Notes: a model not told the origin generated them from the sequence alone. A DNA stretch of 64,000 bases from Streptomyces sp. NBRC 110611 (GCF_001590865.1 NZ_BBUY01000001.1:557554-621553), one strand, 5' to 3'; shown: positions 7,271 through 16,137, counted from the first letter of the stretch. Translations and numbers: made by a program.

Positions 7271-9727
7271 TCACTCCGTACGAAGCCCCTCCGGGCGCAT
7301 CATGCGCCACAGCGGCGGAAGGCTCAGGGCGGTGACGAAGAGGATCACCCCGCCGCCGATGGCGGTCATCGCCGCGACCACCGGCCAGTCGACGATCACC
7401 GCGCTCTCGATCATGGAGAGCAGCAGGGAGCCCAGTGCCAGGCCGCAGGCCAGCGCGAGGGCCAGGCCGAGGGCGACCGGGACGGCGGTCTGCCAGAGCA
7501 CCGACCAGCCCAGGGTGGCGCGGCGGGTGCCGTAGGCGTCGAGGACGGACAGCAGGCGGCGGCGTTCGTAGAGCTGCTCGACGGTGGTGATGATCAGGCC
7601 CGCGCCGATCAGCAGCAGGGTGATCACCGAGCCGATGAACAGCGCGTTGCGGACGCCGCCCAGCTGCGCGTCATGGGGGTTGTCGACGACGGAGAACTCC
7701 CGCATCGGCGGGGCGAAGCGAGCGGCGGTGTTGCGGATGTACTCGACCGCGTCGGGGGTGTTCCGGTCGAAGTCGACCCTGAGCTGTGCGGTGGGGTCGG
7801 AGAGCCGGGCGAGGTTGACCGCGGAGGGGGTGAGCAGCAGGTCGTACCCGTCGAGGCCGGGGCCGTACCCGGGGTGGTGCAGCCGGGCGTCACGGGCGGT
7901 CCCGGGGATCTTCCAGGGGCGGGGCGCCACCGGCTTCTCGTCGTACTCCGGGGCGTTGAGGTCGAGGGTGAAGCCGGGCGCCAGGGCGGGGTCCCGGGCC
8001 GGGATGTTGGTGCTGAGGAAGACATCGCCGTCGCGGCAGGAGGGCAGGTCGGCGAGGCGGCGCAGTTCGGCGCAGCTGCCGACGGCGAGCGAGGTGTGCG
8101 GGGAAGCGGCCGGGTCCCGGCCGGGGGCGGGCATCCGTCCGGCCCAGGACTCGATGGTGCCGCGGGCGGACGTCACGCCGGGGGTGGTACGCAGGTCGGC
8201 GAGCGCGCGCTGGGCCTGCGGCCAGTCCCTGGTGCTGCCCCACAGCGTGAGCTGCGGCAGCTTGCCGGACTCCGCGTACGACTGGGCGTAACCGGCCTGC
8301 ATCCCGGTCATCAGCATGTGGATGGCGATGGCGCCGGCCACCGCGACGGTGATGCCGCCGACCGCGCGGGTGGCCGAGGCGCTGCTCAACTGGAGCCTGC
8401 GGACGGCCAGTTGCCAGGGCACCGGGCCGCCGCGCAGCCGGCCCACCACCGCGTCCACCAGCCAGGGCAGCAGCGCGGTGACGCCGAACAGCAGCAGCAT
8501 CGAGCCGGCCGCCAGCCGGATGGTGTTCAGCGGGGTGTCGCTCCACGGCTGCTCCCAGGCGAGCGGGACCAGCAGCAGGATGCCCGTGGCGGGCAGCACG
8601 AGCCGCCACCACAGCCGGCGGCGGACGGCCGGGCGGGCGCGGACGATGCCCAGCGGCTCGACCGTGACGCCGCGCTGCGCGAACAGCGTCACCAGCACCG
8701 CAGCGGCCGGGACGAGCAGCCCGATCAGCGCGGCGGCGACCGGCCCCGGCGTCACGTCGGCGGAGAAGACGTTGATGTCCCAGAGGGTGACCAGCGGGGC
8801 GAGCTGCCGGATACCGAGGAACAGCGCGCCGCCGCCGAGGAGGCCCAGCAGCGAGCCGAACAGCGCCTCGCCGGAGGCGATCCGGCGGGTGGTCCGGACG
8901 TCGGCGCCGACCAGGCGCAGCGCGGCCAGCCGGCGCTCGCGGCGCTCGTTGCCGAAGCGTACGGACGTCCCGATGAAGACCATCACCGGCATCATCAGCG
9001 CTACACAGGTCATGGTCACCAGGAGCACGACCGGCGTCCCCAGCCGGTCCGGCTCCCAGTCGCGGTGGCCGAAGCGGCTGATGTGGTAGCCGCTGGTCAG
9101 GCTGGCGTTCTGGGCGAAGTAGGTGAGCTCCCGTGGGCCGAGCAGGCCGGCGTCACCGATGGTGCCGGCGACGGTGTAGTCGAGGCGGTCGCGGAGCAGG
9201 GCGCCTTGGGGGGAGTCGAGGAGCTCCTTGAGGGCCGGTGAGACCAGCATCCGCCCCGGGCCGGGGAGGTGGGCCACGCCCGGGGGCAGCGGCGGGTGCG
9301 CACCGTCGGGACGCACCACCCGGCCGCGGATCGGGGCGCCGTGGTAGGCGGTGTCGGCCGAGGCGTAGCGCAGGGTGGTGTCGCCGGGGCGGGGCTCATG
9401 CTTCTGGCCGAGGTTCTCGCGGGCCTGCTCCCGGCCGTGCCGCGCGTCCATCAGGGTCGGTACGGACGCGCCGATGAGCAGTACGGCCACGCCCAGGGCG
9501 ACGCCGACGGCGGTCAGTGCCGTACGGATCCAGCCCTCGCGGCCACCGCCGGCCGCGAACCGCATCCCCATCGCCAGGTCGCGGGCCCACGCGGCGGGGC
9601 CGGTGCGCGGGGCGGCGGGCGGGCTGCCGTACGCCGGGGCGGGGTGCGTGCGCTGCTCGCCGATGCCGCCGCCGATGCCGCCGGCGCCGTCGGAACCGGC
9701 GTCGGCGGGCGAGCGGAGCGGGTTCAT
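7271..9727 (-). CDS. FtsX-type ABC transporter permease (system 1)
   Basis: 818 residues with about ten predicted membrane segments in two FtsX-like halves (for example VVLLVTMTCVALMMPVMVFIG and ALFIGSVITLLLIGAGLIITTV), linked by large extracytoplasmic loops. This is the layout of actinobacterial FtsX/MacB-like permeases used in lipoprotein or antibiotic efflux and stress signalling. Its ATG overlaps the ATPase stop as ATGA, so translation is coupled. Last gene of the padR-ATPase-permease operon. Paralogous to the permease at 11254-13638 over its whole length (shared WIRTALTAVGV/WVRTALTALGV, LPPLWRMMRP). The substrate is unknown. Confidence 0.88.
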   Translation of the reverse strand: MNPLRSPADAGSDGAGGIGGGIGEQRTHPAPAYGSPPAAPRTGPAAWARDLAMGMRFAAGGGREGWIRTALTAVGVALGVAVLLIGASVPTLMDARHGREQARENLGQKHEPRPGDTTLRYASADTAYHGAPIRGRVVRPDGAHPPLPPGVAHLPGPGRMLVSPALKELLDSPQGALLRDRLDYTVAGTIGDAGLLGPRELTYFAQNASLTSGYHISRFGHRDWEPDRLGTPVVLLVTMTCVALMMPVMVFIGTSVRFGNERRERRLAALRLVGADVRTTRRIASGEALFGSLLGLLGGGALFLGIRQLAPLVTLWDINVFSADVTPGPVAAALIGLLVPAAAVLVTLFAQRGVTVEPLGIVRARPAVRRRLWWRLVLPATGILLLVPLAWEQPWSDTPLNTIRLAAGSMLLLFGVTALLPWLVDAVVGRLRGGPVPWQLAVRRLQLSSASATRAVGGITVAVAGAIAIHMLMTGMQAGYAQSYAESGKLPQLTLWGSTRDWPQAQRALADLRTTPGVTSARGTIESWAGRMPAPGRDPAASPHTSLAVGSCAELRRLADLPSCRDGDVFLSTNIPARDPALAPGFTLDLNAPEYDEKPVAPRPWKIPGTARDARLHHPGYGPGLDGYDLLLTPSAVNLARLSDPTAQLRVDFDRNTPDAVEYIRNTAARFAPPMREFSVVDNPHDAQLGGVRNALFIGSVITLLLIGAGLIITTVEQLYERRRLLSVLDAYGTRRATLGWSVLWQTAVPVALGLALALACGLALGSLLLSMIESAVIVDWPVVAAMTAIGGGVILFVTALSLPPLWRMMRPEGLRTE

Positions 9728-10413
9728 ATCAAGCCCGCCATCATGTCCTTCACCTTGCCGTCGCGGACGACGATCTCGCGGTCGGAGTAGGCGGCCACCC
9801 GGGCCTCATGGGTGACCAGCACGACCGCGGCGCTGGTGTCCCGGGCGGCGTCGGTGAGCAGGGTCAGCACCCGCTCGCCGTTGAGGGAGTCCAGGGCGCC
9901 GGTCGGCTCGTCGGCGAAGACCACCCGCGGCCGGGTGACCAGCGCGCGGGCGACCGCGATCCGCTGTCCCTGCCCGCCGGAGAGCTCACCGGGCCGCCGG
10001 CCGCGTACGCCGTCGACCTCCAGCCGCTCCAGCCACTCGCGGGCCTGCGCCTCGGCGGCCTTGCGCCTGGTGCCGTTCAGCCGCAGCGGCAGTGCGACGT
10101 TCTCCAGCGCGGTCAGCTCCGGGACGAGCTGGCCGAACTGGAAGACGAAGCCGAAGTCGGTCCGGCGCAGCGCGCTCCGCTGGGCGTCGCTCAGGTCGGT
10201 GAGGGTGTGCGGGCCGTAGCGGACGGTGCCGGAGTCGGGGCTGATGATGCCGGCCAGGCAGTGCAGCAGGGTCGACTTGCCGGAGCCGGACGGGCCCATG
10301 ACGGCGACCACCTCGCCGGGGTGGATGGAGAACTCCACACCGTCCAGCGCGGGCGTGGGGCCGTACGCCTTGTGCAGCCCCTCCGCGGCGAGCAGGGATC
10401 CTTCCGGTGTCAT
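9724..10413 (-). CDS. ABC transporter ATP-binding protein (system 1)
   Basis: 229 residues. Walker A GPSGSGKST near residue 42, Q-loop FQFGQLVPEL, ABC signature LSGGQGQR, Walker B RVVFADEPTGALD and H-loop LVTHEARVA. It belongs to the LolD/MacB-type subfamily that pairs with FtsX-like permeases. ATG 10413 overlaps the padR stop as ATGA and its own stop overlaps the permease start, so the three genes form one translationally coupled operon. Confidence 0.93.
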   Translation of the reverse strand: MTPEGSLLAAEGLHKAYGPTPALDGVEFSIHPGEVVAVMGPSGSGKSTLLHCLAGIISPDSGTVRYGPHTLTDLSDAQRSALRRTDFGFVFQFGQLVPELTALENVALPLRLNGTRRKAAEAQAREWLERLEVDGVRGRRPGELSGGQGQRIAVARALVTRPRVVFADEPTGALDSLNGERVLTLLTDAARDTSAAVVLVTHEARVAAYSDREIVVRDGKVKDMMAGLI

Positions 10414-10934
10414 GGGCGGACCGTCTCCGCCAGTTTGTCGAGGCGGGCGGCGGTCAGCTCCAGCCAGCGCAGATCGGCTTCGAGGTGGAACAGGGCGTGG
10501 TCGCAGATCAGCTGGTCGGCGAGGTCGCCGGAGCGCTTGCGCTCGGTCAGTCCGCGCATCAGCCGCAGGTGCTCGGTGCGCTGGGTGTCCAGCAGCTCGG
10601 CGGCGTTGCGGTCGGTCATCAGCGCCAGCACCACCTTGGTGTAGAGCGTCGACTGCAGATACGGCTCGGGCTTCTCCGGACGGGCCAGCCACTGCTCGAC
10701 GTCGGTGATGCCGGCGTCCGTGATCGCGTACCGCTTGCGCTCCGGGCCGGCGCCGGCCTCCACGCCGTCCACCTCGACCAGGCCGTTCTTCAGCAGCCGG
10801 GACATCGTCGAGTAGACCTGCCCGTAGTGCAGCGGGCGGTCGTGGCCGAAGTGCTCGTCGAAGGCCCGCTTGAGGTCGTAGCCGTGGCGGGGGCCGGACT
10901 CCAGGAGGCCCAGGAGCGTATGACCGATTGACAT
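10410..10934 (-). CDS. PadR family transcriptional regulator
   Basis: 174 residues. The N-terminal winged helix (HTLLGLLESGPRHGYDLKRAFDEHF, then LHYGQVYSTMSRLLKNGLVEV) is followed by a C-terminal dimerisation region rich in Leu/Arg. Members repress neighbouring efflux genes and release DNA on binding the effluxed compound (family knowledge). ATG 10934 begins the conserved MSIGHTLLG. It is the first gene of the ABC operon. The GTGTATAC operator at 10966-10987, 30-55 nt upstream, is its probable autoregulatory site and recurs upstream of the second ABC system. Confidence 0.92.
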   Translation of the reverse strand: MSIGHTLLGLLESGPRHGYDLKRAFDEHFGHDRPLHYGQVYSTMSRLLKNGLVEVDGVEAGAGPERKRYAITDAGITDVEQWLARPEKPEPYLQSTLYTKVVLALMTDRNAAELLDTQRTEHLRLMRGLTERKRSGDLADQLICDHALFHLEADLRWLELTAARLDKLAETVRP

Positions 10935-10964
10935 GCCGACCACCTTACTCGGGGCTCTAACGCT

Positions 10965-10987
10965 GGTGTATACACGTGGTGAATAGG
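10965..10987. promoter_or_regulatory. Putative PadR operator, copy 1
   Basis: GGTGTATACACG then TGGTGAATAGG: two TGnATA half-elements 13 bp apart, starting at 10967 and 10980. The region contains the 10-bp perfect palindrome GTGTATACAC. The same sequence and spacing occur at 14396-14418 upstream of the paralogous ABC operon. PadR boxes commonly have TGTATA-type palindromes. Confidence 0.6.
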
Positions 10988-11078
10988 GGGAGCCCCGGGG
11001 CCGTCGGACGCCGGCCCCGGGGCGTGGCACGCGGTCGGGTGAGCACTCCGTACCCGCCCGTACCCGCGGCGTACGTCA

Positions 11079-11253
11079 GGGCCTGTGTCGGAAGTCCCGC
11101 CTGCCCCGCGGCGCCCGGCACGGCACCTCGCCGCGTTGTCGGGCTCGCCCCGATACGCCCAGTATCGGGACGACCCTCCGCCTTGCGATGCACCGCACCG
11201 GACGCCGCGGGGCCCGCCCTCCGGGCGGACGACGGGACTTCCGACGCAGGCCC
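11079..11253. mobile_element. 175-bp MITE-like element with 21-bp terminal inverted repeats
   Basis: The left end GGGCCTGTGTCGGAAGTCCCG (11079-11099) and right end CGGGACTTCCGACGCAGGCCC (11233-11253) are inverted repeats with one mismatch, flanked by TCA on both sides. The interior is palindrome-rich (CCCGATAC/GTATCGGG hairpin near 11153) and codes for nothing. The TCA at 11254-11256 is the complement of the stop codon of the downstream permease gene. No transposase is present; it is probably mobilised in trans. Confidence 0.65.
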
Positions 11254-13638
11254 TCACTCCGTCCGCAGTCCGTCCGGGCGCATCATCCGCCACAGCGGCG
11301 GCAGGCTCAGCAGCGTGACCACCAGCACCAGCCCGGCACCGGTCCCGACCAGCGGCCAGACCACCGACCAGTCCATGCCGGTACGGCCCACCATGCGCAG
11401 CAGGACGTACGCCAGGCCCAGGCCGCCGGCGACGGCCAGGGCGAGCCCCAGGCCGACGGGGAGCGCGGTCTGCCACAGGACCGACCAGCCCAGCGTGGCC
11501 CGGCGGGTGCCGAAGGCCACCAGGACGGACAGCAGCCGACGGCGCTCGCGCAGCTGCTCCAGCGTCGTGACGAGCAGACTGGCCGCGATCAGCGCCATGG
11601 TCGCGAGGGAGGCGATCATCAGGCCCCGGCTCACGCTCGCGAACCGCTTGTCGGTCGACGTGTCGTTGATCGTGTAGACATTGGCTCCCGGGTCGATCCG
11701 GGCGGCCGTGTTGCGGGCGTACTCGGCGGCATCCGGGACGCTCCGGTCGAGCTGCACCATCGCCTCGGCCGTCGGGTACTGCAGCTGTGCGACGTCGACC
11801 GCGGACGGGGTGGCGAACAGGCCGCTCAGGGTCCCGCCGTGCGGATCGGGCCGGGCCTCGACCGTGCGGAGCGCCGTGGGGACGGTCCACTGCCGCGGCC
11901 GCTTCCCGGAGGTGCCGTCCGGCCGGCCCGCGTCGAGGTCCACGCGGGCTCCGGGGCGGAGGAACGCATCGGAATCGGGTCCGTCGGGGGCGGGGTCGGC
12001 GCCCTTCACGAGGAAGACCTCGCCGTCCTTGCAGGAGTCCGCCTTCGTCAGCTCGCGCAGGGTGGTGCAGCTGCCGACCGAGAGCATGGCGCTCGGCGGG
12101 TACTCCGCGCCCTTGTCCGGCGGGCCGGGGCGGGTGACCGACGAGCGGACGCTGGCGATCACGCCGCGCACGCCCTTGGTGGCGTGGAACTCGTCGATCA
12201 TCCGCTGGGCGGCGCCGCCGTCCCGGGTGGGCTGCATCACCATCAGCTGCGCCCGGCTCGAGTCCTGCCCGGTCGCCTTGACGTAGTCGGCCGACGCGGA
12301 CGAGAAGAGCATCTGGAGCGCGATGGCCCCGGCCACCGCGACGGTGATGCCGCTGACCGCGCGGGCCGCGCTGCCGCTGCTCAACTGGAGTCTGCGGACG
12401 GCCAGTTGCCAGGGGACCGGGCCGCCCTTCAGGCGCCCCACGACCGCTTCGACCAGCCACGGCAGCAGCATGACGACGCCCAGCAGCACCAGTGCCGCTC
12501 CGCTGGAGATCTGGTACGCGTTGACGTCCCGGGTCTCGTTGTCGACGGTGCCGTACGCCACCAGCAGCGCCACACCGATGGCGGGAACCGGCAGCCGCCA
12601 CCACAGCCGGCGGCGCCGGGTGGCGGCGCTGCGGACGACGCCCAGCGGCTCGATGGTCACCCCGCGCAGGGCGAGCAGCGTCACGCCGACGGCCGCGGCC
12701 GGGACGGCCAGCGCGATCAGCGCGGCCAGCGCCGGAATCGGGGTCAGGTCGGTGGGGAAGACACTGGCGCCGTGGTACTCGACGAGCTCGGCGAGCGGCC
12801 GCCCGGCCAGGAACAGGACGGCGCCCACGGCCAGCCCCAGCACCGAGCCGAGCAGCGCTTCCCCGGCGGCGATCCGCCGGGTGGTGCGGGCGTCGGCGCC
12901 GATCAGGCGCAGCGCGGCCAGCCGCCGGTCGCGGCGCTCGCCGCCGAAGCGCACGGCGGTGGCGATGAAGATGGCCACCGGCATCAGCAGGACCACACAG
13001 CCGACGATGACCAGCACCAGCAGGACGGGATCCACCCGTGCGGACTCCGGTTCCCCGCCGAAGCCGGTGATGCGCAGGGCGCCGTCCTCGGGCGTGACGC
13101 GGTCGCTGCCCGCGTAGTACAGCTGCTCGTTCGGCCCCATCAGGCCCGCGTCGCCGATGGTGCCCACGATCCGGTAGGGCAGCCGCTCGCGCAGCAGTCC
13201 CGAGTCCGGGGCCTGGAGCAGCTCCTTCAGGGCGGGGGAGACCACCATCTCGCCGGGGCCGGGGATCTTGGCCACGCCGGGCGGCAGCGGCGGCCGGCTG
13301 CCGTCCGGGCGCAGCAGCATCCCCTCGATACCGGTGCCGCGGAAGTCGGTGCCGGTGCGCTGGACGGCGACGGTCGTGGCGGAGGGCTTGAGTTCCCCCT
13401 CCGAGTCCCCGGAGCCCGCGGCGTCCCCGGAGTCCGCGGGGGACGTGATCATGCGGGCGATACTGCGTTCGTTGCGCTGGTCCTGCATCGTCGGAATGGA
13501 GGCGGCGCCCAGCAGCAGGGCCACCCCGAGCCCGACGCCGAGCGCGGTCAGGGCCGTACGGACCCAGCCCTCGCGCCCGCCGCCCGCGGCGAAGCGCATG
13601 CCCATCGCCAGGTCACGGATCCAGATGGCGGGCCTCAT
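11254..13638 (-). CDS. FtsX-type ABC transporter permease (system 2)
   Basis: 794 residues, clearly paralogous to the 818-residue permease at 7271-9727. Membrane segments include VLLVLVIVGCVVLLMPVAIFIATAV near the first FtsX region and MIASLATMALIAASLLVTTL near the second. ATG 13638 overlaps the ATPase stop as ATGA. The stop codon lies exactly at the edge of the MITE-like element at 11079-11253, so the C-terminus (DGLRTE) ends where the insertion begins. The substrate is unknown; system 1 is the only guide. Confidence 0.88.
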   Translation of the reverse strand: MRPAIWIRDLAMGMRFAAGGGREGWVRTALTALGVGLGVALLLGAASIPTMQDQRNERSIARMITSPADSGDAAGSGDSEGELKPSATTVAVQRTGTDFRGTGIEGMLLRPDGSRPPLPPGVAKIPGPGEMVVSPALKELLQAPDSGLLRERLPYRIVGTIGDAGLMGPNEQLYYAGSDRVTPEDGALRITGFGGEPESARVDPVLLVLVIVGCVVLLMPVAIFIATAVRFGGERRDRRLAALRLIGADARTTRRIAAGEALLGSVLGLAVGAVLFLAGRPLAELVEYHGASVFPTDLTPIPALAALIALAVPAAAVGVTLLALRGVTIEPLGVVRSAATRRRRLWWRLPVPAIGVALLVAYGTVDNETRDVNAYQISSGAALVLLGVVMLLPWLVEAVVGRLKGGPVPWQLAVRRLQLSSGSAARAVSGITVAVAGAIALQMLFSSASADYVKATGQDSSRAQLMVMQPTRDGGAAQRMIDEFHATKGVRGVIASVRSSVTRPGPPDKGAEYPPSAMLSVGSCTTLRELTKADSCKDGEVFLVKGADPAPDGPDSDAFLRPGARVDLDAGRPDGTSGKRPRQWTVPTALRTVEARPDPHGGTLSGLFATPSAVDVAQLQYPTAEAMVQLDRSVPDAAEYARNTAARIDPGANVYTINDTSTDKRFASVSRGLMIASLATMALIAASLLVTTLEQLRERRRLLSVLVAFGTRRATLGWSVLWQTALPVGLGLALAVAGGLGLAYVLLRMVGRTGMDWSVVWPLVGTGAGLVLVVTLLSLPPLWRMMRPDGLRTE

Positions 13639-14321
13639 ATCGCGGCCAGCCTCTCCCGCGCCTTGCCGTCGCGGACGGTGACCTCGCGGTCGGAGTACGC
13701 GGCGACGCGGGTTTCGTGGGTGACCAGGACGACGGCGGCCCGGGTCTCGCGGGCGGCGTCGGTCAGCAGTGTCATGACGCGTTCGCCGTTGAGGGAGTCG
13801 AGGGCGCCGGTGGGTTCGTCGGCGAAGACGACGCGGGGGTTGCCCACGAGGGCGCGGGCGACGGCGACGCGCTGGCCCTGTCCGCCGGAGACCTCACCGG
13901 GCCGCTGGCCGCGTACGCCGTCGACCTCCAGGCGCGTCAGCCACTCCAGGGCGCGCTCCTCGGCCTCCTTGCGCCGGACGCCGCTCAGGCGCAGCGGCAG
14001 CGCGACGTTCTCCAGGCAGCTCAGCTCCGGGACGAGCTGGCCGAACTGGAAGACGAAGCCGAAGTCGGCCCGGCGCAGGGCGCTCCGCTCGGCGTCGTTC
14101 ATCGCGGTGAGTTCGTGGCGGCCGTAGCGGACGGTGCCGGAGTCGGGGCTGATGATGCCGGCCAGGCAGTGCAGCAGGGTCGACTTGCCGGAGCCGGACG
14201 GGCCCATGACGGCGACCACCTCACCGGCGTGGACCGAGAAGTCCGCACCGTCCAGGGCTGGTGTGGGTCCGTACGCCTTGTGCAGCGCGTCGGCTTCGAG
14301 CAGGGAACCGGCCGGGGTCAT
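13635..14321 (-). CDS. ABC transporter ATP-binding protein (system 2)
   Basis: 228 residues, closely similar to the ATPase at 9724-10413. Walker A GPSGSGKST, signature VSGGQGQR, Walker B RVVFADEPTGALD and H-loop LVTHETRVA are all present. ATG 14321 follows CGGAGG 7 nt upstream; ATG 14354 would only add a PPARTPGGPP extension. No regulator gene is attached, but the padR-type operator lies about 75 nt upstream, so the PadR at 10410-10934 may control it too. Confidence 0.92.
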   Translation of the reverse strand: MTPAGSLLEADALHKAYGPTPALDGADFSVHAGEVVAVMGPSGSGKSTLLHCLAGIISPDSGTVRYGRHELTAMNDAERSALRRADFGFVFQFGQLVPELSCLENVALPLRLSGVRRKEAEERALEWLTRLEVDGVRGQRPGEVSGGQGQRVAVARALVGNPRVVFADEPTGALDSLNGERVMTLLTDAARETRAAVVLVTHETRVAAYSDREVTVRDGKARERLAAI

Positions 14322-14395
14322 CGGCGGGCCTCCGGGAGTGCGGGCAGGGGGCATCGCCCTGCGGTGGCTATGGGCATGCCGAGCACTCTACATGA

Positions 14396-14418
14396 GGTGT
14401 ATACCTGCGATGTATAGA
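14396..14418. promoter_or_regulatory. Putative PadR operator, copy 2
   Basis: GGTGTATACCTG then CGATGTATAGA, aligned position by position with the operator at 10965-10987: same GGTGTATAC core and a second TGnATAG element 13 bp further on. It sits in the promoter region of the second ABC system, which has no linked regulator. Confidence 0.6.
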
Positions 14419-14485
14419 CGGGGTTTCTAGATGGGGGCGGGGTTCCGGCGGTGGGGCGTGGGATGCAGCGGCAGGAACGCGGCTG

Positions 14486-14538
14486 GGGCCTGTCCGATGG
14501 GTCGCCGCGGGCCCACGCGGACCCACCGGACAGGCCCT
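14486..14538. repeat. Inverted repeat with GGGCCTGTCCG ends
   Basis: GGGCCTGTCCGATGGGTC and GACCCACCGGACAGGCCC are 18-bp arms with one mismatch around a GC-rich loop. The right arm and the loop sequence recur at 4444-4474. It ends at a CTAG that begins the next inverted repeat. It may double as a terminator for the leftward genes upstream of it. Confidence 0.6.
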
Positions 14539-14587
14539 AGGCCGTGTCTTGTGGATCAGTCCGGCTGACCCAATAGACACGGCCTAG
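14537..14587. mobile_element. 51-bp CTAG-flanked inverted-repeat remnant
   Basis: CTAGGCCGTGTCT (14537-14549) and AGACACGGCCTAG (14575-14587) are perfect 13-bp inverted repeats, both ending in CTAG. CTAG targets and GGCCGTGTCT-like ends are typical of some IS5-type streptomycete elements (from memory). The element contributes the TAG stop codon of the ribbon-helix-helix gene at 14584. Confidence 0.5.
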
Positions 14588-14862
14588 GCGCGCCCCTCGT
14601 CCTGGGGCGGGACCTTGGGCGGGCGGCCCCGTCGGGGGATCGCCCCCGCGCCCCGGGGGAGCCGCCCCGCGTCGGACAGTGCCTTGCGGAGCAGGAACTC
14701 GATCTGGGCGTTGGCGCTGCGGAGCTCGTCGTCGGCCCAGCGGGCCAGGGCGTCATGGATCAACGGGTCCAGCCGCAGCAGCACCTGCTTGCGCTGCTGC
14801 GGCCGTCGCGCGGGGGGCCGTCCGCTCGTGGCGTCGGCCCCCTCGGGGGGCTCCGTGCTCAT
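14584..14862 (-). CDS. Ribbon-helix-helix (Arc/MetJ-like) small protein
   Basis: 92 residues. The centre QVLLRLDPLIHDALARWADDE followed by LRSANAQIEFLLRKAL is a ribbon-helix-helix pattern: a beta strand with alternating residues, then two helices. The flanks are basic and proline-rich (RRPQQRKQ, PRRGRPPKVPP). It starts 10 nt after the SPFH gene stop, so they are probably co-transcribed. It could be a DNA-binding autoregulator; a toxin partner is not visible. The stop codon is supplied by an inverted-repeat remnant, so the natural C-terminus may have been altered. Confidence 0.75.
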   Translation of the reverse strand: MSTEPPEGADATSGRPPARRPQQRKQVLLRLDPLIHDALARWADDELRSANAQIEFLLRKALSDAGRLPRGAGAIPRRGRPPKVPPQDEGRA

Positions 14863-14872
14863 CGGTGGGGGC

Positions 14873-15829
14873 TCACTGGTAGAGGGAGCCGGTGTTGAGG
14901 ACCGGCTGCGCGGCCCGGTCGCCGCACAGCACCACCATCAGATTGCTGACCATGGACGCCTTGCGCTCCTCGTCCAGCTCGACGATGCCCTGTTCGCTGA
15001 TCCGCTCCAGCGCCTGCTCGACCATGCCGACCGCGCCCTCGACGATCTGCTGGCGGGCCGCCACCACCGCACCGGCCTGCTGGCGCTGGAGCATCGCGGA
15101 GGCGATCTCGGGGGCGTAGGCGAGGTGGCTGAAGCGGGTCTCGATGATCTGGACGCCGGCCGCCTGGACCCGGGCGGTCAGCTCCACGGCGAGCTTCTCG
15201 GTGATCTCCTCGGCGTTGCCGCGCAGCGACAGACCGTCCTCGTCGTGGGCGTCATAGGGGTACTCGATGGCGATGTGCCGGACGGCCGCCTCGGTCTGGG
15301 TGGCGACGAACTCCAGGAAGTCGTCGACCTCGAAGAGCGCCTGGGCGGTGTCCTGGACCTTCCAGACCACGATCGCGGCCAGCTCGATCGGGTTGCCGTA
15401 GGCGTCGTTGACCTTGAGGACCGCGGTCTCGTGGTTGCGCACCCGGGTGGAGATCTTCCGGGCCGAGGTCAGCGGGTTGACCCAGCGCAGGCCGTCGGTG
15501 CGGATGGTGCCGACGTACCGCCCGAAGAGCTGGATGACCCGCGCCTCGCCGGGCGCGACCATCTTCACGCCGGTCATGCAGAAGAGCGAGCCGATCAGCA
15601 GCAGGATGCCGACGATGACCATCGGCACGGCGACCGCGTTGTTGCCGCGGTCGCCGAGGACGGCGGCGACGATGAACATGCCGATGCCCACCGCCACGCC
15701 GAGCACGGTCAGCAGCAGGGCGAGTCCGCCCGGGATGCTGTGCGCCGGCTTCTCCCGGACCTGGGGGGTCGGCATCTCGGGGACGTCTCCGGGCCCGGTG
15801 GTGCGCTCGGCTGGTGTCTGATCGGTCAT
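14873..15829 (-). CDS. SPFH (band 7 / stomatin-like) domain protein
   Basis: 318 residues. Two adjacent N-terminal membrane segments ([25 protein letters not shown] and [19 protein letters not shown]) precede the SPFH domain ([29 protein letters not shown] ... [31 protein letters not shown]) and a helical oligomerisation tail. Such proteins scaffold membrane microdomains. ATG 15829 is preferred over GTG 15868, which would only add a polar stretch. It is divergent from the penicillin-binding protein gene. Confidence 0.85.
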   Translation of the reverse strand: MTDQTPAERTTGPGDVPEMPTPQVREKPAHSIPGGLALLLTVLGVAVGIGMFIVAAVLGDRGNNAVAVPMVIVGILLLIGSLFCMTGVKMVAPGEARVIQLFGRYVGTIRTDGLRWVNPLTSARKISTRVRNHETAVLKVNDAYGNPIELAAIVVWKVQDTAQALFEVDDFLEFVATQTEAAVRHIAIEYPYDAHDEDGLSLRGNAEEITEKLAVELTARVQAAGVQIIETRFSHLAYAPEIASAMLQRQQAGAVVAARQQIVEGAVGMVEQALERISEQGIVELDEERKASMVSNLMVVLCGDRAAQPVLNTGSLYQ

Positions 15830-16137
15830 CGGTTCCCCGTTTCTCCCGGTGCGGTCCGTGATGTCCACCGCATTCCATGCTTTCGCTGGTCAAGCAAAGT
15901 GATAGCACTTTAACCGTCGGCCGGCCGTCCGTCCAGCCCCCGCGCGAAGGCCGGATCGTGGTAAGCGCGCAGGTGAGGCGAGGGCGACGCGGAATACCCA
16001 CCCCGGGGTTCCGCTCTCCCCGGGTGCTGTTTGTCACGTCGGCAAAAGCCGCGATCGATGAGTAATCGCCGACAGATGCGGTGTTAGCTTCAACAGCTGA
16101 GTTAGCTGGGGGCGGAACGACTGGAGTTGCTGGAGCG
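15830..16137. other. 308-nt divergent intergenic region
   Basis: No gene. It must hold the promoters of the SPFH gene (leftward) and the penicillin-binding protein gene (rightward). AT-richer patches at 15895-15915 (GTGATAGCACTTTAACC) and 16050-16095 are the likely promoter areas. No operator was recognised. Confidence 0.4.

Noticed and set aside
11031..11253. Protein-coding gene in the gap between padR and the second permease
   Set aside because: Open frames there are parts of the inverted-repeat element and GC artefacts, without ribosome binding sites or family features.
14584..14862. HicB/antitoxin of a toxin-antitoxin pair
   Set aside because: Ribbon-helix-helix pattern is present, but no toxin-sized partner gene adjoins it; the neighbour is an SPFH protein.
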